Source of the DNA: Combretum micranthum
Taxonomy: Eukaryota > Streptophyta > Magnoliopsida > Myrtales > Combretaceae
DNA length: 64,000 bases
Direction: 5' to 3'
Assembly (NCBI GenBank): GCA_024138025.1
Contig: JAMXBD010000963.1
Coordinates: 1 to 64,000 of the forward strand
In this document: positions 37,235-47,673 of the stretch, in pieces
Layout of the letters: every line of letters begins with the position of its first letter
Position numbering within the stretch: the stretch's first letter is position 1
Position numbers and translations under genes: made by a program
Notes under the pieces: generated by a model
Database searches by the model: none
Told to the model about the DNA's origin: nothing
The model's input: the letters and a program-made list of their open reading frames with translations, nothing else

Positions 37235-39200
37235 AGCATTTAGCATAATATAATCTATAGTAAATGTTAAAGGTAACCATTTAATGCCTCAAATACCCAA
37301 CCACTTCTTTCAATAAATTTTGTAACAATGTTTATTAAAATAGTCCTACTGACTTACTTAATTTACCATATTAACTGATTTAGTTTATCCATGAAATATT
37401 ACATGAAAGCTTTAGAATTTTATATTTTTTATTGTGTAAAATTAGTGTATTTTTTAATTTCTATAGCTTTAAGATTTTAAAAAAATTGTCTCTTGAAATT
37501 TCAAAAATAAATTTTAGAGCATATGGTAATTATTAATTATTATATGACTCTTATATAAGGCATCCCCTCCCTAAAGATTAAAGAAGACCCAAAGTCATCC
37601 AAGACTCAGTCAGTCAATTCAACACCAACCAATATAAATCAAATGCACATGCATGCATCTTTCTCGTGCTACACTTTATATCTACAAGCCGTACCCTCAT
37701 CTTCCAACTGCCATTTCTCTGCACACGCTCATTACTGTCTTGTCTCATTTGCTTTTTTTTTTTTCTTTAAAGCGTTCTATATATATATTTACACATATAT
37801 TACACATATAACTTTCTCTTTATATATAAATTAATAATATATAATAGAAAATAATGTAATAACAATCACAAATTTCCACCTTAATGCGAATATTCCTCTA
37901 CATTTTCAAATGTTACAAACCACTCTCAAAACTTTAATAAAATGATAAATAAGCTCTAAAAGTTGAAAATAACCCTTTAAATTTTGGTTTTAATGCAAAG
38001 ATATCTAAGTTTTAAAAGTACACTTTAACATCTTCTAAACTTAGATATAGTGTAATTTTATTGATTAAAAAAATCAAATATCCTTTATATTGTGAATTTA
38101 ATAACATTTATCCTTTAGTTCAAAAGAATTATTTAAAATTTGGCCAGTTCAACTCAAAATTTGGCCTTTAAAATCACATTGCATTAACTTTTATAGTAAC
38201 ATGAATAGTGAGATAATGAGTAATTATACGATCTTGCGGACTAAGTATTCTAAGATGTAGATTGAAACAAAACTTTTAATAGGATTTTATTTGTTTTATG
38301 GAATCGTTTACTAGACTTACACAAGTCCGCAATCCCAAATAATACTTTATCATATAACATTCTTCTTTACTTGCGAATTAGGATTTTAACTAAGATGGTA
38401 AGACCTATCATATCGACAATCTACTTAAATTTCATGTCAAGATTTAATATTACAACCATCTAATCTAATAATAAGCTCATAGATATGATATAGCCTATTA
38501 TATTAATCATGTAACTGTATATAATGAACTTTTAGTAGTATACATAGCAACCTATCTCATAATAACAAATTGGCAATTAATAATGGTAGAAAATATTAAT
38601 AACCAACTAGAAATTTTCATTATATATATAGAAAATCTTTTATTGACATTTTTTATGTTTTGATATTATAATAGGATGGAAGATTCAAATCCGATAACTT
38701 CCGGTTGAGAGCTTAGGAATGATGCCATTAGACGGTAAAGCTACGGTCTTCTATTGACATTTCCTATTGATTATTATGTTCCTAACCTTCTATAAACATT
38801 TTTCATGATAGTTAACCATTATTAACTACAGTCAGTCATACACCATTCCAATCCTCACCATTACTCATCATAGAGGTGGTTATTAACTGTAAACTCTCAA
38901 AACTGAAACATCTAAACAATTCTGAAAAATGTTTTCCACAAAACATATGCTCTGGTTAGGAACAGTCCAATGATAAAAATCTACTTAAATAAAGAGGAAA
39001 TCCTGACGCAAACATATGGTATCAAGTTGGATAATATCTGTACACAGAGCTGGGCTTTTAATGCTTGACAACTACTACATTGTCACTCATTAATATCCCT
39101 ACAAATCTTACTCATGCTCCTACTTTAAATTGCACAACAACTGGGGGTACCTCACAAGGGAAGGCATTTCCAGGTATTGTTTTCAGTCAGTACTCAAAAT
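37235..39200. other. Region upstream of the GDSL gene
   Basis: No confirmed gene. A TATA-like TTATATAAGG at about 37551-37560 precedes a short open frame at 37643-37834 of unrecognised product. The rest is AT-rich, with worn repeat sequence near 37900-38170. The promoter of the GDSL gene should lie in the last few hundred bases, but I see no clear TATA box. Confidence 0.4.
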
Positions 39201-40938
39201 ATGGGAATGTGCATTAAGATAGTACTGAGCTTGATGATCCTGGCAGTCCTGGGATTGCTGTCACTACAAAATGCAAGTGCTCAGAACACGTCCACCACTC
39301 TTGTTCCAGCACTCCTGTTATTTGGTGATTCGTCGGTTGATGTCGGTAACAATAACTACCTTCCTACTATTTTTAAGGCAACTATCCTCCTTATGGCAGG
39401 GATTTTGTTAATCATGAAGCCACTGGGAGGTTCTGCAATGGCAAATTGGCCACTGATATTACAGGTTAGTTCACTGCCGTATATTGCTAGTGTCCATTAT
39501 ATATTTATTAGTTAAATCTCTTAGATCTACTGTGATTTTATATATATTCATTAACAAACGGCTGGCTTGTCCATATTTTGCTTTCAAACTTCTAAATGAG
39601 TAAATCATAAACTATCAAGATTTTACCCAAAACTTGAATTGATTATAAAATTTTCTGTCCTTGCACTGAGCAATAACATGGGATCAATCTCTTGTAGCTG
39701 AATCTTTGGGGTTCAAGACCTATCCTGCAGCATACCTTAGCCCGGAGGCATCAGGGAAGAACCTACTCATCGGAGCCAATTTCGGTTCAGCTGCTTCTGG
39801 CTATGATGAGAAAGCGGCCACATTGAATGTGAGGACCATCTCTAGTTTCTCTACCATGCAATTGTTTTGACATGTCTTATTCCTACTTTATTTTATTTAT
39901 TTATTTTGCCATTACAACGGAAAAAGACTCACTTGAGAGACCAGAAGTGATGTCACTAAGCTACAAGACCATTGGCTTATTACTACTTGATAACATATTC
40001 CACTTTCTAAGCACAATTTACTCATATTACTGTAAAATTTTGCAGCATGCTATCACACTATCTCAGCAGGCAGACTATTTCAAAGAATACCAGGGTAAGC
40101 TAGCAGAGGTAGCTGGAAGTACGCAAGCTGCATCAATCGTCAAGGAATCAATTTACATTCTTGGTGCTGGCAGTGGTGACTTTCTTCAGAATTATTATAT
40201 CAATCCATTTATAAACAAAGTATACACTGCTGACCAGTATGGGACAATCCTAATTGAGGATTCATTCAAACCCTTCATCAAGGTACATACTATAGGTCTC
40301 ATTTCTTACTCCTCTCTTCCTAGATGTGGATTTTGCGAAAGAAGAATATGGTAATGGCCTTTAGATTAACTGTTTCATTTGCTGAACAGAAATTGTATGG
40401 ATATGGAGCTAGGAAGATTGGAGTGACTTCACTTCCACCTTTGGGATGTTTGCCCGCAGCACTCACCTTGTTCAGTCATGGAAAGGATGGGTGTGTGTCT
40501 AATATCAACACCGACGCTCAAGGATTCAACCAAAAATTAAATGCTGCTGCAGCAAGTCTCCAAAAGCAATATCCTGATCTCAGAATCGTCATCTTTGACA
40601 TTTTCAAGCCTTTATATGACCTAATCAAATCTCCATCACAAAGTGGTATGACGATTCTGTATCCATCCAATGAGACTTTAAAAAAAAAAATGCTGTAATG
40701 CGTTATCATTGACTAATAGTATATTCCTGTTATGTTTATTACAGGTTTTAAGGAAGTGAGGAGAGGATGCTGTGGAACAGGGACGGTGGAGACAACAATA
40801 TACTTATGCAATCCCAAATCACCAGGAACATGTCCTAATGCTACTCAATATGTCTTCTGGGATGCTGTTCATCCTTCTGAAGCTGCCAACCAAGTTCTTG
40901 CTGATGCGTTGATTGTCCAAGGCTTCTCCCTTATCTGA
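39201..40938 (+). CDS. GDSL esterase/lipase, five exons, one frameshift in exon 1
   Basis: Exons: 39201-39464, 39698-39828, 40046-40282, 40390-40645, 40745-40938; all junctions are GT-AG with matching phases. The product (about 360 residues, normal for the family) is a secreted serine hydrolase of the GDSL/SGNH group, which acts on ester bonds of lipids or cell-wall polymers. The N-end is a signal peptide (MGMCIKIVLSLMILAVLGLLSL...NASA). Block I is FGDSSVDVGNNNY with the nucleophile Ser; block II region GANFGSAASGY; block III AGSGDFLQNYY; block V WDAVHPSEAAN with the catalytic Asp and His. Exon 1 is one base short: after TIFKA the family pattern NYPPYGRDFVNHE continues in the next frame, and an extra A in GGCAACTATCC (39377-39387) would restore it. 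The original start could be this ATG or a later Met. The natural substrate is unknown. Confidence 0.9.
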
Positions 40939-41522
40939 TGAACCATATATCCTGCTATTACTTTTTTTTTTTTTTTTTTTTCCATTTTTGCTTTCCTTCA
41001 GTAAGATGTGATAAAAATTTGTATTACCAGTCTATACCATCTTTGTGACAAGTAATTCAGAATGTTCCCTAGTCAAGCTCACAGCATGTCAATGGACAAA
41101 TTATACTTGTGTAATTAAATAGATTATATCAGCAGTGGAGTATTTAATTGTCGTAAATCCCTATCTAAATAAGCTAGAGAAGCAGCATGAACTAACCTGG
41201 ATGTCAAAATCCAGATGAACATTTCCCTAGCAGGAAACCTACAAAATATGGGGTGCTTAAGGCATTATGCTTCTCCGTAAACACTTAGGTTTTCAATGAC
41301 CTGTGTGATCTTGCTGTTAAGACAGATGGGCATGCTGAGCTGAATGTAAAGAAACAACAAAAATCTTAGAGATGCCATAAAACTATAAAGCAGCCATTTG
41401 GTCCAACTACTTCCAGCAGTCTATACCATGCTACCTACACAAAGCAAAGTTCACTACAAGGATTAAGTTCACGCTACAACTAGAACTAGAGCTCATGAAC
41501 TGATAAGAAAATGTGATGCCAT
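40939..41522. other. Convergent intergenic region between GDSL and PABP genes
   Basis: The 3' ends of the two genes face each other across about 585 bp. A T run at about 40963-40981 follows the GDSL stop. This is presumably 3' UTR of both genes; no other feature is seen. Confidence 0.6.
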
Positions 41523-44500
41523 CTAGTAATTCAGGCAACGAGCAGACTTGGACAGACTGGAACTCCCGCCTACAATAGCCCTCTGATTCGCTTCCCTAAG
41601 TACCAGATCTGCCTTGTTGACTTGACTTGTCAAGAATGCTGGTGATTTGAGCAGCTTTTTTATCTCAGATGCATTCATTTGCAGCAGCATTCCAGTAATC
41701 TTTGTGGCATCTTGGGGCTACAGAGAGACATGCAGAAACACATTAGAGGTTCCGTGAACGAAAAAACTAATCTTGAAGTGAAAAACATAGGTGTGTCTGC
41801 ATACCTTTATATTCTCGACCAATGGATAAAGAATTTTCTCCAGGTTTCTGTTGGATGCCGCATGAGAAGCTCCTGCCATGAAAGCTCTCTGTCTTGGAGC
41901 TGTTGAACCAGAAAATGTATTTTCCAAAGGAGCACATCTCCTATCGCCCCTTCTCCTAAAACCAGATTTTTCTTCCCCAAACTTGTCAGTCTGACCTTGA
42001 GTTTGCATGTTAGAAGCGGAGTATGCCATAGACTGTAGAACATATATTAGGAGGAAAGAAATTAAGGTAATGATCATGGGCCAAGGAAAAAAAAAACAAC
42101 AGCCATGCATAAAAAAAAATATAAATGTGGAACCACTGGACAATTGGCTAAATCATGCATGGCTCTTCCTTCCTTCCACCCCCAAGATGGAGTTCAAGAG
42201 ACTCAATCACTTGGGTAGCAAAGAGACCTGATTTCCAGAAGTCCAATTTTTTTAAGTTCACCTCCTGTGTTGGTTTTTGCTTTGGTGTGTCAGTAATTCT
42301 GACAGGTACCACCAACGCAAAAACCAATGAAGGAGGACATTTAGTATCATTGCAGAGAGTCAGTTCAAGTAAAAGGATTTTGCTGCCTTACATAGGGAAA
42401 GTGTCGGTAATTTTCTTTTGCAAAATTATTATATTGGCCAAAATTAGCTCCAAAATGGTGATACGGCATGGATTGAGGAGCCACAGAGTGTGAGCTGGGA
42501 AGAAAGGCGTGTTATGAGTGATTGGAGAGTTGGTTGGAAATAAAACTCCAAGAAGATGGAGGGAAACATTGTGGTTGGAACTTTGTCTGAGACTCTTGCA
42601 GTTTGCTGCGTTCCTCTTTTCTCTGAGCTACAGCTACATAGAGACACTTTCCTTTGAAAATAAGTACCTATAAATTGCATTGTTTCATACTCAGTACCAT
42701 CCAAAATAGAAAACCTGAGAGAAAAATAAGGATATGTTCACACCATTCAATGTGAGTAAAGCCTTTTCCGCATCTTCAGGAGTAGAAAAACAGACAAAGC
42801 CAAATCCTCTGCTTAATCCCTTGTCGTCACACATCACTTTCACCGAAGTTATTTTTCCAAAGTTGCTAAAACATTGTTCCAGTTTTTGGTCATCAACAGA
42901 TGAATCAAGATTCTTCACATACAAGTTACAACTTCTGTTCTGAAGGTCAATAAAAGATGATTGCTCTTCTCTCTCAGCTCTCTTTTGGGCCCGTCCAACA
43001 AATAAAGCCTTAGACCTGAGCCAAAACCTGCTTTGTTAGAAAATTAAAAAAATTGTGATGGATAAGATTAAAAAAATATAAATATTTTTATCATCTCTTA
43101 TTTACCAATAATTTTCCCATTCAAGGCATCAACAGCCTTCTTTGCTGCTTCAGGTGAGTCAAAGTTGACAAAGCCAAATCCTCTTGATTTTCCTTCATTA
43201 TTTCTTATGATTACTACACTGTTAATCTTCCCATAGGCAGAGAACATTTCTTGAAGATTATCCACGGTTATCTCTTCTGTCAAATTTTTTACATACAAAT
43301 TTGTATACTGGGGTTCTTCATAGGATGCAGTTCTTTGACTTCTTTTAACAAATTTTGACACATACCTGGAATAAAAAGCAGAAGAACACGAGGGAGCCAT
43401 TTATCATAAGCATTTTATACACAATCAGATGAGAACGTGAACACTTTTCTTCAATGTATCTAAGATTTGTCTATCCCTTGATTTATACATATTTGACCCA
43501 AGCTTTTCCCTAAGGGGCACAGTGCAATTACCTTTTCTTCAATAAATCTAAGAACGTTTCATATTTAGGTAAGCAACAATCATCCAATCAATTCTTAAAA
43601 TAGTCCATGCAAATTTACTTACACCAATAAAAGAATCCAAAATAGAAAAGATGATGAGCATGCATGTCTGAGAAAATTAAAACAGCCAAAACTTACATCT
43701 TCTTCCCTTCAATCATGGTGTTATGAAGTGCATTGAGAGCTGCCATGGCTGAATCCTCAGAATCAAACTGCACAAAACCAAAACCTTTGCTCTTCCCATT
43801 TACTTCAACCACCTTGCAAGAAAGTATTGTACCATACTTGCAAAAAATGCTCTCCAAGCGTGCACTATTTATTGAATGGTCCAGATTCTTGACATAAAGA
43901 TTTCCAATTCCAGTCTTTCTCTGTATTGGGTCTCTTTGAGACCACATTATTCTGATAGGCTTTCCCTTTAATTCCGTATGGTTCAAACAAGCTACAGCCT
44001 TGGAAGCTGCTCAAAATTAGCGTAAATGCATACCAATGTTAAACAAAGTCATAAAACCGACTTCCACTTGCCATAACCCAACAAAAATTTTTAAAAAAAT
44101 CCAAATCTTGGAATGTTAATAACATGAAAGAAACATTGTCATTGACAGAGACTCCACTTTCTCCTATCTTTTCCGTGTCGGATTCTTTGGAAAAAATGGA
44201 AGACATAAATCCCGACAAGGACACTACCTCTTGATGGAAATTCACTTGAAATCGACTTTATATAGAGTAAAATTTCAAATCTTCACAGCTGAAATGAGAA
44301 ACTCTAAACTTCATATTAACAAAAAGCAACAAATACATCTATATATCGGACGAATCACATTAGTAAAAGAACACTATATCTTGCTCCAGTTTTTTAACAA
44401 GAACCTCACATAACCAAAAATCCTCAGAATAGAGTAAAAAATTCCAATCTTTAGCGTAAATTCAATGAATAAAAACCTACATCTTGCCCAAAATTTACAA

Positions 44501-45065
44501 TTAGCTATAGAAATAACCCAATGTCTCGTTCGAAACTCATAGCAAAAATTTCCAATCTTTAGCATAAAAATGCAATGAAAAACTTTGCTAAATCAGTACG
44601 AATTTGGTCATGCTAAAATCTTCTACAAGAACGGCATAACAAAAGTAAGAAAAATGGAGCATTGTTTCAATTCACACAAGTTAATAAAGCCTAAAATTCC
44701 ATCAAGAGAGAGAGAGGACCGTGAGCGTGAGAGAGGAAGTTGACGTAGCCATAGCAGAGGGATTTTCCAGAAAGAGCGTCTACAGAGACGCACGGAGGCC
44801 AAGTCTCCATCGAACCGAATGCGATGAACAAGTCGGTGTCGGTCACATCCGGGTGGAGATCTCCTACGTACAGCGAGGCAAATGCCGGCATTATTCTGGA
44901 TGGAGTCGCCGCCGCCGCCGCCGCCGCTGCTGCGTTTTCTTCTATTACTTCTGGTTTTTCTTGCGGCGGTTGTTTCACTTCTTGCGATAGACGAGGACGA
45001 CGGTGGTGGTGTAGGTGGTGGTGAGTGTGGCTTTGGTGGTGTTGCCGCCATTTTTTAGGTTTCAA
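41523..45065 (-). CDS. Polyadenylate-binding protein (four RRMs plus MLLE domain)
   Basis: A cytoplasmic poly(A)-binding protein that coats mRNA tails and supports translation and stability. Exons on minus: 45065-44720 (start uncertain), 44006-43697, 43365-43106, 43015-42744, from 42667 downward (end unresolved), 42032-41805, 41717-41523. The RRMs show RNP2/RNP1 pairs in order: LYVGDL/KSLCYGYVNF, LYVKNL/KSKGFGFVQF, LYVKNL/KSRGFGFVNF, LYVKNL/LSRGFGFVCF. After RRM4 come LYVAVAQRKEER and a linker. The C-terminal MLLE domain is NLEKILYPLVENIK, then ATKITGMLLQMNASEIKKLL, which binds PAM2 peptides. Oddities: RRM1 has two shifts (near 44800 and 44780) that cancel; exon 4 is one base short at its start; exon 5 has one extra T near 42658; a TAA breaks the linker near 42510. 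An alternative ATG at 45051 lies in another frame. Either a recent pseudogene or assembly error; I favour error. Confidence 0.88.
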
Positions 45066-45409
45066 AAAGCGGGTAGAGAGAGAGAGAGAGTTGGTGGTTA
45101 TAACGGTGAAGTGCGCGAGTTTGTTTTTCTCGTTGGAGAGGGCACGAGAGGGTGAGAAAGAAAAGAGAGAGAGAGAGAGAGAATCTTTGGAATTATGATT
45201 TTTGTATGTATTCTACTCGCTTCTTATAAACGACACGTGCCGGTGGAATTATAATCCCGTCATTTGGATTTCGGGCCTTTCAGTTCGGGTATACTTTTTG
45301 GGGTATTAAATTAATAATCCCTCCATTCAAATTGCTTACATTATTACGTGTTTAGTACGTAGAAACCATATGGAATAGACTAGTTAAAATGAAATAAAAT
45401 AACTAATGG
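45066..45409 (-). promoter_or_regulatory. Promoter and leader of the PABP gene
   Basis: Upstream of the minus-strand PABP start are a TATA-like TTTATAAG (45223-45230), a G-box core CACGTG (45234-45239) and a site with GGGCC near 45276. Between TATA and ATG are two GA/CT tracts (about 45075-45090 and 45165-45181), which read as CT-rich on the transcript strand, as is common in plant 5' leaders. The spacing (about 160 bp from TATA to ATG) is plausible. Confidence 0.5.
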
Positions 45410-45418
45410 AATAATAAT

Positions 45419-45691
45419 GGGTTAAAATTATAAATGGTATCTAAATTTTTATAAAATATATACTTAGATACTGAATTTTAAAATTGATTAATTTAATAAT
45501 TAAAAAACTTTAAAATTGATTAATTTAGTAAATAAAAGAAATTGATAGGAGTATCATTGATATGCACAAAAAGTCTTTTAAGTATCAAATTGATTAATTT
45601 CGAAGTTTATGTAGTAAATTAATTAATTTCAAAATTAAGTACTAATTGTATCTTTTGTCAAAAGTTCAGATAACATTTCTAAGATTAACCC
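45419..45691. mobile_element. Mutator-type foldback MITE
   Basis: Terminal arms of about 100 bp are inverted copies: left GGGTTAAAATTATAAATGG..., right ...CATTTCTAAGATTAACCC. Flanks AATAATAAT (45410-45418) and AATAATAAA (45692-45700) form a 9-bp target duplication with one mismatch, the length made by Mutator-like transposases. Non-coding, 273 bp, just upstream of the PABP promoter. Confidence 0.75.
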
Positions 45692-45706
45692 AATAATAAA
45701 TTCACT

Positions 45707-46165
45707 CCCATTTGCTTTCAACGAGTCAAATTGAATCGAAATAGTATAATGTTGAACTGGAGATCAAACTTGAGCTCAAACTCAAATTAAAATTTTAGAA
45801 CTCAAACTCGATTGAAACTGGACAGAGCTTAAAATTTTAAGCTTGAATTCAACTTGATGTAATACTATATAAATTCGAGTTCGACTTAATTAAACCCGTT
45901 TAAATTTGACTTATTATAAAAATATTTATATTTTAATTATAATAATATTAATACTCAAACTCAGTTTGAATTCGGTTAACATTAATTTGTACTCAACTCA
46001 AACTCGTTTAATATATGGATTTAAACATATGGAGCTCAAACTCAACTCGATAAATTATTTGAGTTGCACGAACGAGCTAAGTTCAAGCTTAACTTGATTA
46101 TTCTCAAATCAAATTCAAGTAAACATTAAGTCAAGTCCGAGTAGTTTTTCATTTTCACCCTAAAA
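45707..46165. mobile_element. hAT-like MITE, AGGGTGTAAATGAG family (third copy)
   Basis: Repeated GAGCTC/AACTCGA motifs in both orientations resemble the copies at 6913 and 36779. The right end CATTTTCACCCTAAA is the family end; the left end is worn (near ACTCCCATTTGC). Confidence 0.5.
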
Positions 46166-46261
46166 ATTCTTAGCATGGTATAAATAATAATAATAAAAAT
46201 ATAGAGTGTGGATATAGTTTATTTTTAAAAATTAGGGTGAACCACATGTTTAATGTTTTTA

Positions 46262-46627
46262 GGAAAAAAATTACACAAATACAAATTGGAGAAAAAATTA
46301 CAAAAGTACTATTGCTATGTTGCATTTTGAAGACGAGACACAAGAATTTACACCAATATCGCATTTCTAATATGCGATATAGCGTCCTACTCTAGCAAAC
46401 TTGTGAAAATAGGTGTATCATATAACTAACATGCGATATAAGTCTAACCGTGTATCGCATGTTGGTCATGTGATGCACAATTAATATTTACATATGTCAC
46501 ATGACCAACATGCAACACTAGTGTAATTTTTTTTAAAAAAAGTGTATCTTACTTCCAAGATGCGATACAACGATACTATTTATGTATTTTTTTTTTACAA
46601 TTTGTTTTGTATAATTTTTTAAAAAAA
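46262..46627. mobile_element. Foldback element with TGCGATA repeats and an internal 17-bp hairpin
   Basis: About 75-bp ends are inverted copies (AAAATTACACAAATACAAATT on the left; AATTTGTTTTGTATAATTTTT on the right). Inside, TGCGATA/TATCGCA recurs at least five times. A perfect 17-bp inverted repeat GCATGTTGGTCATGTGA lies at 46457-46473 and 46497-46513 around a 23-base loop. No coding frame and no clear target duplication. Confidence 0.6.
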
Positions 46628-47002
46628 CTATATTATAATGTAATATTCTCTAAAAAAATTTATCCATAATAATTAATATAAATAATAAGTATGTAATAGG
46701 AAATAGCTTGACATCTTTAAAAACTAAATTCCCAATTTCAAGAAATCACCATTTTTAGGATGGGGAAGAAAACGAAAACAAGATTCTTTATTCCATTTTG
46801 ATTGAAAAACATTTCGTATCTCATTATTATTTCAGTGTTTTACTGATTAACATGATCCGCCAACAAACTATTAAATTTCTTCTTTAAAGCAAAATTACCA
46901 ACTACCAACCTCACTGAAGCCCAATAATCAAATAGACTAATACCTTATACAGTGCAAGGCGAGCTTAATTTAACTTCTAATACACCTTACATAGTATAGA
47001 TA

Positions 47003-47673
47003 TGTAGGGTTTTTGCTGATAGTGGTCACTCGTGTGTCATGTGGATCCTGCATCTGGCACATGACTTCAAAATACTACCGAGAAGATGACACTTGATGAT
47101 GGGATGACTTGGAGAGAATGACAAGGGAGGAGGAACAGGCAATCTCAATGTCTCGAATATACAAGTGACAAGTAAGAGAATTGAGTAAACCCCGCCCATC
47201 AACCTTATAGTTCTTGAGCAGTTGAGGTGGAAATCACTTGAATTGCCTTGTTTAATCCTTCTGAATAGAGTCTCCTCTATAGATTGTTGTTCGTCTTCTC
47301 TCTCCAAAAGTTGAAAAATGAGAAAGAGTGACTGAGTATTTATGGACACTTAGCATGAATGAGGATTGTCAGATCACCTCGGTGATTAACAGATGCGATG
47401 GAGTAAGCTCAATTCTTGTTTATCCTGAATGAGCTCCTCATAGGCCAAGGCCAGTAGTTACTTCCTGTGTGCATGAGCCTACTTGAGAAAGGTTGGATAC
47501 AGCGGACCGGTCCAACGATCCCTATTCCAAGCCCACCAAACCAAGTCTCCCTAAGCCATCCCAAAAGCTGAACCAGACTTGTTGGGCCCTATCACCTAGC
47601 CCACAAGTCAAGGCCAAATAAATAAATAATAATATTTATATTTTAAGCCCTTTTACATTTTACTCTCTGAGCA
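47003..47673 (-). repeat. Possible solo LTR
   Basis: The block starts TGTAGGGTTTTTGC and may end at CTCTGAGCA. On the minus strand it shows CCATAAATACTCAGTC (TATA-like), then a leader-like stretch (CTTTTGGAGAGAGAAGACG) as in the R/U5 part of plant LTRs. GC content is higher than in the surroundings. The flanks do not match, so the boundaries and identity are tentative. Confidence 0.35.

Noticed and set aside
42007..42493. Two plus-strand frames of 74 and 112 codons
   Set aside because: They overlap PABP linker sequence on minus and show no motif.
44721..44990. Plus-strand frames with Ala/Arg runs
   Set aside because: Antisense to PABP exon 1; the minus strand carries the RRM1 motifs.
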